A stretch of 64,000 nucleotides of DNA from Antrihabitans stalactiti (GCF_012932915.1 NZ_VCQU01000001.1:682001-746000), one strand, 5' to 3'. Numbered from the stretch's first letter, positions 17,385 to 27,416 are shown. Made by a program: numbers and translations. Notes: a model not told the origin generated them from the letters alone.

Positions 17385-17428
17385 CGGTCGGATCGCCTGT
17401 AGCCCCCCTCAGGCAGACGATCCGACCG
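17385..17428. terminator. Bidirectional hairpin between sigB and the acetyltransferase gene
   Basis: An 11-bp inverted repeat, CGGTCGGATCG (17385-17395) and CGATCCGACCG (17418-17428), with an inner CCTG/CAGG stem, lies between the convergent 3' ends. It has only a weak T-tract (GCGAAAATAT downstream), so it may terminate transcription or just stabilise mRNA ends. Confidence 0.6.
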
Positions 17429-17443
17429 ACGCGAAAATATCGA

Positions 17444-20113
17444 TTAGCTCAATCGACGCGGACCCAAGTCGAGATGACTCGGCTCGGGTCCGATTCGCAC
17501 TCTGGCGAACAACAATTCTGCTCCGTGCCGGGAGGCGAGAATCGGCTCACAGAGCAATTCCCTGATCTCCGGCAGATCGTCGCAGAGCGCCGAAATCCGT
17601 TGCAGCACATCGACAAGCGCCTCTTTGTCAACCGGTTCGGTCGTTGCGGTTCCCGACAGCAGCGGAGCCGCTCGCGGGGCGTCGACCAGGATGTGCGCAT
17701 CGTCTTCGGTCAGCGGGAGCGCTCGGTAGGCGCGGTCGCCCAGCAGGTCCAGAATGAGCCCCGAGAGGCCGAACGAGACGACGGACCCGAACGACGGATC
17801 GTCCTGCACGCGCACGACGCACCCCACTCCCCTCTTCGCCATCCGCTGGATGTGCAGGAGCGGCTGGCCGGAGACTGCTGCCAGGTCGTGATAGGCGGTC
17901 CCGACCGACTCCTCGGAGTTCAAGTCGAGGCGCACTCCGCTGAGATCGGGTCTGCTCCGCCACATTTCGCCGGTCGCCTTTGCGGCCACCGGGTAGCCGA
18001 GCTCGGCGGCGGCAGCGACTGCTTCGTCGGCAGACGAGACTTCGCGGAAGTCGACGATGTCGATCCCGTAGGCGGCGAGCAACTCGACGACTTCGAGATC
18101 GGACAGCCAGCGACTGCCGGCATTCTCCGCCCATCCGGCGATGAGTTCTCGACCCCGATCGGCATCGATACCGGTCGGCCGAACGACCCGCGAGGCCGGC
18201 CTGGACCGCCATTGCGAGTACCGCCACACCCGCCCCAGTGCCCGCGCAGCCCGCTCCGGATCGGGGTAGGAGGGAATCGACCCCGCGATGGGGTTGCCGT
18301 CCGGACCGTTGACCTCCAGCCCCTGCGCAATGCCTTGCTCGGCGAAGAACGTGGTCACGACAGGCTTGTCGAAGCCTGACACGGCCGACCGGAGAGCCGC
18401 CGCAAACGGCGCCATCTGCACGTACACCGGCGGCACCACAATGGCGATCAGCGAGCCGATGTCGGGCGCGGCGATCGCGGACCGTACAGCCTCGGCGAAA
18501 TCGTCCGGACCCGCTTCCGGCGGCAAATTGATCGGGTCGTCGACGAGGAGACCTTCCGCCTCGGCGGCACCGACAGCGAGCCACGCCAGCGCGGCGCTGT
18601 TCCCGACAACAGCCAGTCGCGAACTCGTCGGCAAAGGCTGATAGCCGACCAGCACGGCACAGTCGAACAGCTCGGAAATCGATTCGACCTGAATGACCCC
18701 GGCTTGAGCGAATAGGTCCGCCGCGATCGAGTTGTCGATGATCTCCGTATGCGCTCCTCGTGCGCGCGTGGCCCCTCGCCCACTTCGTACGGCGACGATC
18801 GGCTTGGTCCGAGCTACGCGCCGCGCGATCCGAGAGAACTTGCGCGGATTACCGAAGCTCTCCAGATACAGCAGAATCACGTCGGTTTCGGGATCGGAAT
18901 CCCAGTACTGCAGCAGGTCGTTACCGGAGACGTCGGCTCGGTTTCCAGCAGAAACGAACGTGGACAACCCAAGTCGGCGGGCGTGTGCCTCGCCGAGAAT
19001 GGCGGCACCGAGTGGACCGGATTGGCAGAAGAAGCCCACCCGCCCTCTGGCGGGCATCACGGGCGCGAGGGTGGCGTTGAGGGCCACAGCGGGATCGGCG
19101 TTGGCGATACCGAGCGCATTCGGCCCGACCAACCGCATCCCATGCCCACGCGCTTCCTGTACGAGGCGTCGCTGCGCTTCGAACCCGTCCGGGCCGGTCT
19201 CGGCGAACCCGGCCGAGAGCACGATCAGACCCTTGACGCCCTTTTCCATGCAGTCGTCGAGCACAGCGTCGATCTGCGTCGCAGGGACCGCAACTACGGC
19301 AAGGTCGACGTCGTCCGGGATGTCGCGAACCGTGGCATAGGCGCGCACCCCCTGGACCGAGCGGCGGTCGGTATTGACCGGGAAGACCGGACCGGTGAAG
19401 TTCGCACCGAGAAGGTTGGACAGGACGGTGTTACCGACCTTCCCGACCTGAGTCGAGGCACCGATCACCGCAACCGATGTGGGCGACAACAGATTTCGCA
19501 CGCTGCGCGCCTCCGACGCACGCTCTCGCGAATTGCGGACCGACAACAACGCTTCGGTCGGATCGATCCGAAATTCCAGATGCAGGACCGAGCCGTCGAT
19601 GCTGCGGCTCACCTGGTAGCCGGCCTCTTTGAAGACCGTCACCATCCCACGGTTCTCCGCTAGCACCTCCGCAACGAACACGTCTATACTGTTTTCCGCC
19701 GCTGCGCCTGCCAGATGCTCGAGCAGGATCGAGCCGAGGCCGCGCCCCTGGTGTGCGTCGGCAACGACGAAGGCGACTTCGGCCGAGTTGGACCACGCTT
19801 CCGATGAGTCCGGGTCTTTCAGGCGCTCGTACAGTCCGACCGCGATGATCTCCCCACCGAGGATCGTGACGAGGGAGACTCGGTTGCGGTGATCGACATT
19901 CGTCGACCGCGCAACATCTTTCGCCGACATCGTCGGGTACGGACCGAAATATCGCAGGTAGCGAGTGCGCTCCGACAACCCGCTGTGAAACGCGACGAGC
20001 CGATCGGCGTCGGCGGGCGTGATCGGCCGCATGTGCACGACGCCGCCGTCGGATGCGAGGACGTCGGCCATCCAGTGGTCTGGAAACGCGGGCGCGGGTT
20101 CGGGTTCAGTCAC
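17444..20113 (-). CDS. Pat-type protein lysine acetyltransferase (GNAT plus NDP-forming acyl-CoA synthetase-like domains)
   Basis: This is an 889-residue two-part protein. Residues about 20-185 are a GNAT domain with the acetyl-CoA loop HQGRGLG. Residues about 205-889 resemble NDP-forming acyl-CoA synthetases: CoA-binding SVAVIGASTQVGKVGNTVL, CQSGPLGAAI, and an ATP-grasp part near the end (LGYPVAAKATG). Pat/PatZ enzymes use this architecture to acetylate and inactivate acetyl-CoA synthetase and other proteins; having the GNAT domain N-terminal is the reverse of Salmonella Pat. Whether the synthetase half is catalytic is not clear. The gene overlaps the upstream deacetylase gene by eight bases, forming an acetylation/deacetylation pair. 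Confidence 0.88.
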   Translation of the reverse strand: MTEPEPAPAFPDHWMADVLASDGGVVHMRPITPADADRLVAFHSGLSERTRYLRYFGPYPTMSAKDVARSTNVDHRNRVSLVTILGGEIIAVGLYERLKDPDSSEAWSNSAEVAFVVADAHQGRGLGSILLEHLAGAAAENSIDVFVAEVLAENRGMVTVFKEAGYQVSRSIDGSVLHLEFRIDPTEALLSVRNSRERASEARSVRNLLSPTSVAVIGASTQVGKVGNTVLSNLLGANFTGPVFPVNTDRRSVQGVRAYATVRDIPDDVDLAVVAVPATQIDAVLDDCMEKGVKGLIVLSAGFAETGPDGFEAQRRLVQEARGHGMRLVGPNALGIANADPAVALNATLAPVMPARGRVGFFCQSGPLGAAILGEAHARRLGLSTFVSAGNRADVSGNDLLQYWDSDPETDVILLYLESFGNPRKFSRIARRVARTKPIVAVRSGRGATRARGAHTEIIDNSIAADLFAQAGVIQVESISELFDCAVLVGYQPLPTSSRLAVVGNSAALAWLAVGAAEAEGLLVDDPINLPPEAGPDDFAEAVRSAIAAPDIGSLIAIVVPPVYVQMAPFAAALRSAVSGFDKPVVTTFFAEQGIAQGLEVNGPDGNPIAGSIPSYPDPERAARALGRVWRYSQWRSRPASRVVRPTGIDADRGRELIAGWAENAGSRWLSDLEVVELLAAYGIDIVDFREVSSADEAVAAAAELGYPVAAKATGEMWRSRPDLSGVRLDLNSEESVGTAYHDLAAVSGQPLLHIQRMAKRGVGCVVRVQDDPSFGSVVSFGLSGLILDLLGDRAYRALPLTEDDAHILVDAPRAAPLLSGTATTEPVDKEALVDVLQRISALCDDLPEIRELLCEPILASRHGAELLFARVRIGPEPSHLDLGPRRLS

Positions 20114-21341
20114 GTGGGTCGTCCGGATCCAGGCCGAGCAACGGAAAGACCGCGCGGCGGGTCGCTGCTATCGACGAATCGACGTGCCGGGTGGCCAGGT
20201 TTTCTTGGACACCGCCGGGGCCGTCCCACGGTCGAAACGATACGTCTGCCCCCTCACCCATCGTCGTTGGAAGGTCCGCGCGCGGCGCAATCGATCCGAC
20301 ATGGTCGCGCCAACTTTGTGGAACAGGCGTGTCCGGGTCTATATCGCGGTCGAGCGCGGCCGCCAGCAAATGCGTCCACGACCGCGGGACCACGCGGATC
20401 AGGCCGTATCCGCCACCGCCGACGGCAAGCCAACGGCCTTCTGCGTGCTCGTCTGCGAGGTCGCGCATCGCCCGGAACGCCGCGCGTTGACCGTCGACGG
20501 TGAGCCGCAAGTCGGCCAGCGGATCCTCCCGGTGGGTGTCGACACCGCATTGGCTCACCACGATCTGGGGGCGGAACGCCGCGATCGCTCCCGGAACGAC
20601 AGCGTGAAATGCCCGCAGCCACGCGGAGTCTTCGGTTCCCGGCAACAAGGCGACGTTGATGGCGGTGCCTTCCGCCGCACCGACGCCGACTTCGGTGGGA
20701 AACCCGGTGCCGGGCCACAAACTCGCCGGATGTTGGTGCAGCGAAATCGTCAGCACCCGAGGGTCGGCTGCGAACGCGGCCTGCACGCCGTCACCGTGAT
20801 GAACATCGACATCGATGTAGGCGATGCGATCGAAGCCGTTGTCCAGCAACCAGGAGATCGCAACCGCGATGTCGTTGTAGATACAGAACCCGGAAGCCAT
20901 ATTCGCCATCGCGTGGTGCATTCCGCCCCCGATGCTCACCGCTCGCTTGGTTCGGCCTGCCGCGATCTCGCGTGCGGCGGTCAACGTGCCGCCCGCGACG
21001 ATCGACCCAGCCTCGTGCATCTTGGGAAAGATCGGGTTGTCGTCGGAGCCGAGTCCGTACGGTGCGCCGAGGCCTTGTGGCTGGGCTGGGTTGTCGCCTG
21101 CGTGTTTGACCGCCTCGATATAGCTCGCGGTGTGGATGCGAAGGAGGTCGGGTTCGCCCGCTGCCGCAGGCTCGATAGTTTCCACGCCTTCCAGCAATCC
21201 GAGGTTTGTCGCAAGACGCATTGTCAGATCGAGACGGATGGGATTCATCGGGTGCGTCGGCGACCATTTGTACCCCAGATACTGCGGACACCAGATGACG
21301 GTATTGGCATCGTTGCGCGGCGGCGAGACCATGCTGTTCAC
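20106..21341 (-). CDS. acuC: AcuC-like class I protein deacetylase
   Basis: This 411-residue zinc-dependent deacetylase of the HDAC/AcuC family has the active-site pattern GGGMHHA (catalytic His pair), IDVDVHHGDGVQ (zinc ligands Asp and His), and later GVDTHREDPLADLRLT and GGGGYG. AcuC removes acetyl groups from acetyl-CoA synthetase lysines in Bacillus. Its coding frame runs eight bases into the Pat-type acetyltransferase gene downstream, so writer and eraser are made from one transcript. Start is ATG 21341; ATG 21332 is possible. It is divergent from ideR. Confidence 0.92.
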   Translation of the reverse strand: MNSMVSPPRNDANTVIWCPQYLGYKWSPTHPMNPIRLDLTMRLATNLGLLEGVETIEPAAAGEPDLLRIHTASYIEAVKHAGDNPAQPQGLGAPYGLGSDDNPIFPKMHEAGSIVAGGTLTAAREIAAGRTKRAVSIGGGMHHAMANMASGFCIYNDIAVAISWLLDNGFDRIAYIDVDVHHGDGVQAAFAADPRVLTISLHQHPASLWPGTGFPTEVGVGAAEGTAINVALLPGTEDSAWLRAFHAVVPGAIAAFRPQIVVSQCGVDTHREDPLADLRLTVDGQRAAFRAMRDLADEHAEGRWLAVGGGGYGLIRVVPRSWTHLLAAALDRDIDPDTPVPQSWRDHVGSIAPRADLPTTMGEGADVSFRPWDGPGGVQENLATRHVDSSIAATRRAVFPLLGLDPDDPRD

Positions 21342-21466
21342 GCTACTGTGCCCGGTGGGAAGGTAAAGGGCGGTCGTCGTGTTCCTAGGATGAGCGGCAG
21401 AGAATTGCGTGTGGTTATCGCCGACCGCGCGGCCGGTAGAATCCTTGACTGACGAAGGGGTATTGG

Positions 21467-22153
21467 GTGAAGGATCTTGTCGATACCACGGAGATGTATC
21501 TCCGGACCATTTACGACCTCGAAGAAGAGGGCGTCACGCCGCTGCGCGCCCGCATCGCCGAACGCCTGGAGCAGAGTGGCCCGACGGTCAGCCAGACCGT
21601 TGCGCGTATGGAGCGCGACGGCCTGCTGCTCGTCGCCGGCGACCGCCATCTGGAACTGACCGCCAAGGGCCGCAACCTTGCTGTGGCTGTCATGCGCAAG
21701 CATCGGCTTGCCGAGCGGCTGCTCGTCGACATCATCGGGCTCGACTGGGAGAACGTGCACGCCGAAGCTTGCCGGTGGGAGCATGTGATGAGCGAGGAAG
21801 TCGAGCGACGGCTCGTTGTCGTCCTCAAGAATCCGACCACGTCGCCGTACGGAAACCCGATTCCCGGCCTCGACGAGCTCGGTGTCGACAAGCCTGCCGA
21901 CAACGGCGAGGTGCTCGTGCGCCTCACCGATATTCCTCCTGGCACGCCGACCGCAGTAGTCGTCCGGCGCTTGGCCGAACATATTCAGACCGACCCAGAG
22001 GTGATCGGGCAGTTGCGCGAAGCCGGCGTTGTTCCGGATGCGAGGGTCACTGTGGAGAACAAGTCCGGCGTCGTGACGATCACCGTGCCCGGACACGAAG
22101 GATTCGACCTGCCGGACGAGATGGCACACGCTGTCGCCGTGAAGTGCGTGTGA
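21467..22153 (+). CDS. ideR: Iron-dependent repressor IdeR (DtxR family)
   Basis: This 228-residue protein begins [21 protein letters not shown] and has the DtxR helix-turn-helix ([24 protein letters not shown]), a dimerisation and metal domain, and a C-terminal SH3-like domain. All metal ligands known from IdeR/DtxR are present: Met10, Cys102, Glu105, His106 for the primary site and His79, Glu83, His98 for the ancillary site. It represses siderophore and iron-uptake genes when Fe2+ is bound. Start is GTG 21467 after GAAGGGG. The stop overlaps the galE start as TGATG. Confidence 0.96.
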   Translation: MKDLVDTTEMYLRTIYDLEEEGVTPLRARIAERLEQSGPTVSQTVARMERDGLLLVAGDRHLELTAKGRNLAVAVMRKHRLAERLLVDIIGLDWENVHAEACRWEHVMSEEVERRLVVVLKNPTTSPYGNPIPGLDELGVDKPADNGEVLVRLTDIPPGTPTAVVVRRLAEHIQTDPEVIGQLREAGVVPDARVTVENKSGVVTITVPGHEGFDLPDEMAHAVAVKCV

Positions 22154-23139
22154 TGAAACTGCTCGTCACCGGCGGCGCCGGTTACGTCGGAAGTGTGTGT
22201 GCTCAGGTACTCCTCGAACAGGGCCACGACGTCGTCATCGTCGACGACCTTTCGACGGGCAACGCTGACGGAGTCCCTTCGGGGGCGCAGTTCGTCGAGG
22301 GCGATGTCGGTGACCTGGCCGCGGAGATCCTCGGCAGCGACACCTTCGACGGCGTCTTGCATTTCGCGGCGCAATCGTTGGTCGGCGAATCCGTGATTGC
22401 ACCCGAGAAGTACTGGCAGGGCAACGTCGTCAAGACGCTGGCCCTGCTGGACGCCATGCGGACGACGAACACACCTCGGCTTGTCTTCTCGTCGACAGCG
22501 GCGACGTACGGCGAGCCGGAAGCGTCGCCGATCACCGAGAGTGCACCGACCCGACCGACCAACCCGTACGGCGCCTCCAAGCTCGCGATCGACCACGCGA
22601 TCACGTCGTATTCGATCGCCCACGGCCTCGCCGCGACCAGCCTCCGCTATTTCAACGTGGCGGGCGCATACGCCGGTTTCGGCGAAAATCGCGTCGTGGA
22701 AACGCATTTGATTCCGTTGGTCCTCCAAGTCGCCGCGGGAGTGCGTGACAAGATTTCGGTCTTCGGTACGGACTGGCCGACGAAAGACGGCACCGCGGTG
22801 CGCGATTACATCCACATTCGCGACTTGGCCAACGCGCACCTGCTCGCGTTGCAGACGTCGGAGAAGGGCGCGCACCGGATCTACAACCTCGGCAGCGGCG
22901 CCGGATTCACTGTGCGCGAGGTCATTACGGCGTGCGAACGCGTGACCGGTAAGCCGATTGCGGCAGAGGACGCCCCCCGCCGCGCCGGCGATCCAGCCGT
23001 GCTCATTGCGTCGAGCACGCTCGCGATGGACGAGCTGGGCTGGCGGCCTGCCTCCACTGGGCTCGACGAGATCGTCTCCGACGCATGGGAATTCCTGCAG
23101 TCTCTCGGCGACCGCTCCCACGCGGCCAAGCGGGCCTGA
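22153..23139 (+). CDS. galE: UDP-glucose 4-epimerase
   Basis: This 328-residue extended-SDR epimerase has the NAD-binding motif TGGAGYVGS at residues 6-14, the catalytic Ser in [10 protein letters not shown] and the Tyr-Lys pair in NPYGASK. The segment [10 protein letters not shown] is typical of GalE. It interconverts UDP-glucose and UDP-galactose, supplying galactose for arabinogalactan in mycolate-containing bacteria. Its ATG shares a base with the ideR stop codon (TGATG), implying translational coupling. The 3' end is eight bases from the convergent DUF4192 gene. Confidence 0.92.
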   Translation: MKLLVTGGAGYVGSVCAQVLLEQGHDVVIVDDLSTGNADGVPSGAQFVEGDVGDLAAEILGSDTFDGVLHFAAQSLVGESVIAPEKYWQGNVVKTLALLDAMRTTNTPRLVFSSTAATYGEPEASPITESAPTRPTNPYGASKLAIDHAITSYSIAHGLAATSLRYFNVAGAYAGFGENRVVETHLIPLVLQVAAGVRDKISVFGTDWPTKDGTAVRDYIHIRDLANAHLLALQTSEKGAHRIYNLGSGAGFTVREVITACERVTGKPIAAEDAPRRAGDPAVLIASSTLAMDELGWRPASTGLDEIVSDAWEFLQSLGDRSHAAKRA

Positions 23140-23147
23140 CGACGCGT

Positions 23148-24281
23148 TCACGCGATTACCGCCGGCGGCAACGTCACACCCAGCAGACGGGCGGCCTCGA
23201 AGCCTGCGTCGGCGATCGGGAGTAGCTCGGTGGGCCGCATCCCCGTCTGCAGTACGCCATCGAGCAATCGTGCCAAATAGTGGACCGGATCCGAGTCGAG
23301 CGCGGCCTCGAAGGCGATGCCCGCCAGCGGACCGTCGCCACGTACGTAGGCGCTGAAACCGAGAAGTGTTGCCGCGGTACTCCGTTCCGGGTCGGGCAGC
23401 GCTCGCGCCATGGTGAGCCATAGCTGCTCCGCGGCTACCGCGTACGGACCGACAGCAACAGCGAGCATTGCGTCCCGCACCATCGAATTGGCCAAAGCGA
23501 GACTCAATTCGGCGATCTCGGGTGCAAGGAGGCGCTGGCCCGACTCCGCGACCGCAATGTGGGCGAGCACCATGTTCAACTCGCGCCGACTCCTCTCTGT
23601 CGGATCCGGCTTGGCCGTAGCAAGTTTCCGCGCCAGGACGCTCGATTCCCTGGCGTTGTCGATGTGGTCGGCGATCGTCGCGCGTTCGATTGCGCTGGCC
23701 CGCTGCAGTGTTGCTGCCAATTCGTCGCGCGAACGGCGTATCTGCCGACCCTCGGCAACGTGGGCAGCCATGATCGCAGAAGTCTGCGGATCCGGCAGAA
23801 AGCCCGACCTCGGATCGTCGAGCAGACTCCACCAGAATCGTCCCTTCGCGATCTCGGCAACTGAGTGGACCCCGACCAGCTCGGTGCCGACATCATCGAG
23901 TCTGTCGAACAAAGCCTCCGCCACGGCTTCGTAAGCTACTGCCGCAGAGTCGTATTCGTCGTCGGACGCCTCGTCGACAACGAAAGCGATGGCCTTTCGG
24001 GCGCGCTCCCGGGCGCAGACACTCGCGAACAGGTCGATCGCAGCCACCATCGCGTCGGTGATGACGTACGGGTCGTCGAATTCGTCGGGCAGGATCAGGT
24101 CGTGACGTAGCACTGCTCCGAGTGCTGTGCCCACAGGCCCACCGAGGCAGACGAGGATCAGCGACCGTTCGGGAGTAAAGCCGAGCAGCGCGGGCAACGC
24201 AGCCAGCACATCGGCGGGATCGGACACACGCAGCCGATGCGCCGTCGCTGCTGGATCGGGCGGTGATGTTCGAGTTGTCAT
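23148..24281 (-). CDS. DUF4192 protein
   Basis: This 377-residue soluble protein of the actinobacterial DUF4192 family is recognisable from VSDPADVLAALPALLGFTPERSLILVCL at the N-terminus and LLGFSAYVRGDGPLAGIAFEAAL near the end, where the pattern resembles TPR-like helices. It corresponds by position to Rv2712c. The function is unknown. The gene is monocistronic on the minus strand, and the 162 bases before the next minus-strand gene hold nothing recognisable. Confidence 0.85.
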   Translation of the reverse strand: MTTRTSPPDPAATAHRLRVSDPADVLAALPALLGFTPERSLILVCLGGPVGTALGAVLRHDLILPDEFDDPYVITDAMVAAIDLFASVCARERARKAIAFVVDEASDDEYDSAAVAYEAVAEALFDRLDDVGTELVGVHSVAEIAKGRFWWSLLDDPRSGFLPDPQTSAIMAAHVAEGRQIRRSRDELAATLQRASAIERATIADHIDNARESSVLARKLATAKPDPTERSRRELNMVLAHIAVAESGQRLLAPEIAELSLALANSMVRDAMLAVAVGPYAVAAEQLWLTMARALPDPERSTAATLLGFSAYVRGDGPLAGIAFEAALDSDPVHYLARLLDGVLQTGMRPTELLPIADAGFEAARLLGVTLPPAVIA

Positions 24282-24443
24282 GGGTCAGAGCGTGTACCAA
24301 CGCGCCGACGAAACACGCCTCGAGAGGCCGGTTTCAATTCATCTGTGGATAACCCGTCGGGGTGTGGAAGAACTGCGCGTTTCGGCGGGTTTCAGCGCCC
24401 TGAAAATGGGATCGTGTCGGCGGCGTGTGGTAGCAGGGTGCAG

Positions 24444-25145
24444 TCAGGCCTTCTTGACTTTCAGCACCTGTGCGGTGAACAACTCGTCCAACGCAGCGGA
24501 ATCGGGCTTGGCATTCGAGAAGGAGATGTGTGCGGTCACGATGATCACGTCGCCGACCTGCGCCCACAGCTGCACACTCGTCTGCGTCAGCGGTTTGCTT
24601 CCCGACCCTGATGTGACTGTCCGCTTGAATGCCAGCGATTCGTCGGCGTCGACAGGCGCTGCAGGCGTCAACGCCACGTGGATCTTCGTGACGGTGCCGT
24701 TCTCCGTCGACGTGACGTCGGGGCACTTCTCGAACCGTGCCCGCTGATCTGCCAACGAACCTGTCGTGCGCGCCAGCGCCACCGAAATCGTCGAGCGGGT
24801 CGAATTGTCCGTCCCCACCACGATCGCAGCGTCGGCAGTGTCGAGGTCGATCAGGTCTTGGGCACAATCGGCCGGTTCGACCGTAGCGCCTGCGGCATCG
24901 CCGACCAGGTCGCCCAAAGCCTGCGACACCGCGGGACCAGGCAGTTTCACCGCGTCGTACGGAGGCGCGAAACTCGACGTGTCGAGGAGCAACCCACCGA
25001 GCTCGCCTGCGACGTGGGCGGCAGCCGTCGTTGCACTCGGCATGGCCTTGCCGTTCACCGTCGCGGAGCAGCCGGATCCGGCCACGGCGACGGCCACGAC
25101 ACTCGCGCACAAGCCCACGCGGAGCTTGCGCGTTCGTCGATTCAC
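24444..25145 (-). CDS. Secreted lipoprotein, DUF5642/PknH-sensor-like
   Basis: This 233-residue protein has a lipoprotein signal peptide: positively charged start RRTRKLR, a hydrophobic stretch VGLCASVVAVAVA, and the lipobox GSGC. The mature part of about 200 residues has two further cysteines, in PADCAQDL and FEKCPDV, in the spacing seen in mycobacterial extracellular sensor-type domains. It should be anchored to the outer face of the membrane. Start is GTG 25145 with AGGAGGA upstream on the minus strand. Ligand or partner unknown. Confidence 0.75.
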   Translation of the reverse strand: MNRRTRKLRVGLCASVVAVAVAGSGCSATVNGKAMPSATTAAAHVAGELGGLLLDTSSFAPPYDAVKLPGPAVSQALGDLVGDAAGATVEPADCAQDLIDLDTADAAIVVGTDNSTRSTISVALARTTGSLADQRARFEKCPDVTSTENGTVTKIHVALTPAAPVDADESLAFKRTVTSGSGSKPLTQTSVQLWAQVGDVIIVTAHISFSNAKPDSAALDELFTAQVLKVKKA

Positions 25146-25337
25146 GTCTGTCCTCCTGTTACATTTCAGCCCTTGTCGCCCACTGTGCCATCCGGACGCC
25201 TCCCACCCCGGTAAGAGAACCGGGTGTCGGTCCTGGAATGTGTTGGCACCCTCCCGACGTTGAACAACTAGAAGATCGGCGTGCGTTGGTGTCTTCGTAG
25301 GGGACACTGGAGATAATTCCGCAGGAAGGGGTCCGTC

Positions 25338-26285
25338 ATGGATGAGCAGTCGAGAATGTACGAACTGGAGTTTCCAGCGCCCCAATTGTCTGCTGCCGAC
25401 GGCGCAGGCCCCGTGCTCATTCACGGTCTGGAGGGCTTCACCGATGCCGGCCACGCTGTCCGGCTGGCAACCTCGCATTTGCGCGACAGCCTCGAGCACG
25501 AACTTGTGGCCTCGTTCGACGTGGACGAGTTGCTCGACTACCGCTCGCGTCGGCCGACGATGACCTTCAAGCTCGACCACTTTTCCAACTACGCCGAGCC
25601 TGAGCTCAAGGTCTATGCGCTTCGAGACACCGTCGGGACGCCGTTTTTGCTGCTGGCAGGCATGGAGCCGGACCTGAAGTGGGAGCGATTCACCACTGCG
25701 GTGCGGTTGCTGGCCGAGCAGCTCGGTGTTCGTCGGACGATCGGGCTCAACGCGATTCCGATGGCGATCCCCCACACTCGGCCGCTGGGCATGACGGCAC
25801 ATTCGAGCAACCGCGATCTGGTCGCCGACCATCAACGCTGGGCTGGTGAGCTGCAGGTTCCCGGCAGCGCGTCGTCGCTGCTGGAATATCGGATGGCGCA
25901 GCACGGGCACGAGTCCGTCGGTTTCTCGGTGCATGTTCCGCATTACCTCGCCCAGACCGACTACCCAGAGGCCGCGCAGACGCTGTTGGAGAACGTCGCC
26001 AGCAACGCCGGGCTCGAACTGCCGCTCGCCGCACTCGGCGAGGCAGCCGCGCGCATGCGTGAGCAGGTCAACGAGCACATCGAGGGCAATACCGAGGTCG
26101 AGGCCGTCGTCGCCGCGTTGGAGCGTCAGTACGACAGTTTCGTGAGCGCTCAAGAACAGCAGTCGACGTTGCTCGCGGGCGACGAAGCGCTACCCAGCGG
26201 TGAGGAAATCGGCGCAGAGTTCGAGCGATTCCTTGCCGAGCAGGGTGGATACGACGAAAACAAGGGCGGCGACGGTCCGGTCTGA
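25338..26285 (+). CDS. PAC2 family protein (Rv2714-like)
   Basis: This 315-residue protein of the PAC2 (proteasome assembly chaperone 2-like) superfamily has the full-length pattern ELEFPAPQLS, LEGFTDAGHAVRLA, ELLDYRSRRPTMTF and MAIPHTRP. It matches M. tuberculosis Rv2714 closely in wording and length. Whether it is linked to the mycobacterial proteasome is not established. It precedes the tandem alpha/beta hydrolases, as Rv2714 precedes Rv2715. Confidence 0.9.
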   Translation: MDEQSRMYELEFPAPQLSAADGAGPVLIHGLEGFTDAGHAVRLATSHLRDSLEHELVASFDVDELLDYRSRRPTMTFKLDHFSNYAEPELKVYALRDTVGTPFLLLAGMEPDLKWERFTTAVRLLAEQLGVRRTIGLNAIPMAIPHTRPLGMTAHSSNRDLVADHQRWAGELQVPGSASSLLEYRMAQHGHESVGFSVHVPHYLAQTDYPEAAQTLLENVASNAGLELPLAALGEAAARMREQVNEHIEGNTEVEAVVAALERQYDSFVSAQEQQSTLLAGDEALPSGEEIGAEFERFLAEQGGYDENKGGDGPV

Positions 26286-26378
26286 CCGCCATTGTTCGAA
26301 ACATCGGTGTTACTTGTCGTTCCCATACGAAGCGAGTTCGCGGATTAGGGTACTGGTCAAATAAGGCCAGGAGGCGAC

Positions 26379-27416
26379 ATGCCCGATCCGCGAGTGCGCA
26401 AACTCCGTCGAGTCCCGGACGCGAACACCAGGCTGGTATTTCGCACAATTCACGGTTATCGCCGTGCATTTCGTATTGCGGGCGAAGGCCCAGCCATCCT
26501 GTTGATTCACGGTATCGGTGACAGTTCGGCAACGTGGAGCGACATAATTCCGCACCTCGCGCAGCACCACACCGTAATCGCCCCCGACCTGCTCGGTCAC
26601 GGTCGTTCCGACAAGCCCCGCGCCGACTACTCGGTGGCCGCATACGCCAACGGCATGCGGGACCTGCTGGCCGTGCTGGGCATCGAGCGGGTGACCGTCA
26701 TCGGCCATTCCCTCGGCGGGGCGGTTGCAATGCAGTTCGCCTACCAGTTTCCGCAGCTCGTGGACCGGCTGGTGCTGACGTCGACAAGCGCGGTCACCAA
26801 AGATATTCACGCGTTGCTTCGGTTGATCTCGGTTCCGCTGGTCAACGAATCGCTACGCCTCTTCCGGCTCCCCGGTGGACGGCTCGCTGCGAAGCTCGCC
26901 GGAAATGTCGCTGCACAACTACACGCTGCGACGCTGCGGCCGATGGGCATTCTGAACGAGACGCCCGACCTCGTCCGAATACTCGGCGATATCAAGGACG
27001 GCACCGCGTATCTCGCTTTCTTGAAAACACTTCGAGCGGTCGTCGATTGGCGGGGTCAGGTCATCACATTGCTGGACCGGTGTTATCTGAATCAACACAT
27101 TCCGGTGCAAATAGTCTGGGGTGCGCAGGATTCGGTCTTTCCCGTCAACCATGCGTATCTCGCTCATGCGGCCATGCCCGGTTCGCGGATCGAGATCTTC
27201 AATCGCGCCGGTCACTATCCATTTCTCGACGACCCGATTCGTTTCCTGCGCGTCGTCGAATCCTTCATCGGTTCGACCTCACCGGCAACGTTCGACGCTG
27301 ACGCGTGGCGTACCACGCTGGTCGACGGTGTCGCGGAGTCGATCGCAGCAGGCGGACCTGCCGCTCGCATCGCCGTCCTCGACGCGCTCGACACCGCCGA
27401 ACGCAGCGCAACCTGA
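26379..27416 (+). CDS. Alpha/beta hydrolase, paralogue 1
   Basis: This 345-residue alpha/beta-fold hydrolase of the Rv2715 family has the nucleophile elbow GHSLGG with Ser111, the oxyanion-region motif LLIHGIGD, an acid in VWGAQDSVFPV and His in AGHYPFLDDP. Similar proteins are annotated as epoxide hydrolases, haloalkane dehalogenases or esterases; the substrate is unknown. Start is ATG 26379 behind AGGAGG. The last residues ERSAT are shared with the next gene and with Rv2715, an unusual conserved C-terminal tail. Confidence 0.9.
   Translation: MPDPRVRKLRRVPDANTRLVFRTIHGYRRAFRIAGEGPAILLIHGIGDSSATWSDIIPHLAQHHTVIAPDLLGHGRSDKPRADYSVAAYANGMRDLLAVLGIERVTVIGHSLGGAVAMQFAYQFPQLVDRLVLTSTSAVTKDIHALLRLISVPLVNESLRLFRLPGGRLAAKLAGNVAAQLHAATLRPMGILNETPDLVRILGDIKDGTAYLAFLKTLRAVVDWRGQVITLLDRCYLNQHIPVQIVWGAQDSVFPVNHAYLAHAAMPGSRIEIFNRAGHYPFLDDPIRFLRVVESFIGSTSPATFDADAWRTTLVDGVAESIAAGGPAARIAVLDALDTAERSAT

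Noticed and set aside
25146-26153. Upstream open frame continuous with the lipoprotein gene
   Set aside because: It lies opposite the well-supported PAC2 gene, and the lipoprotein has its own GTG start, ribosome site and signal peptide at 25145.
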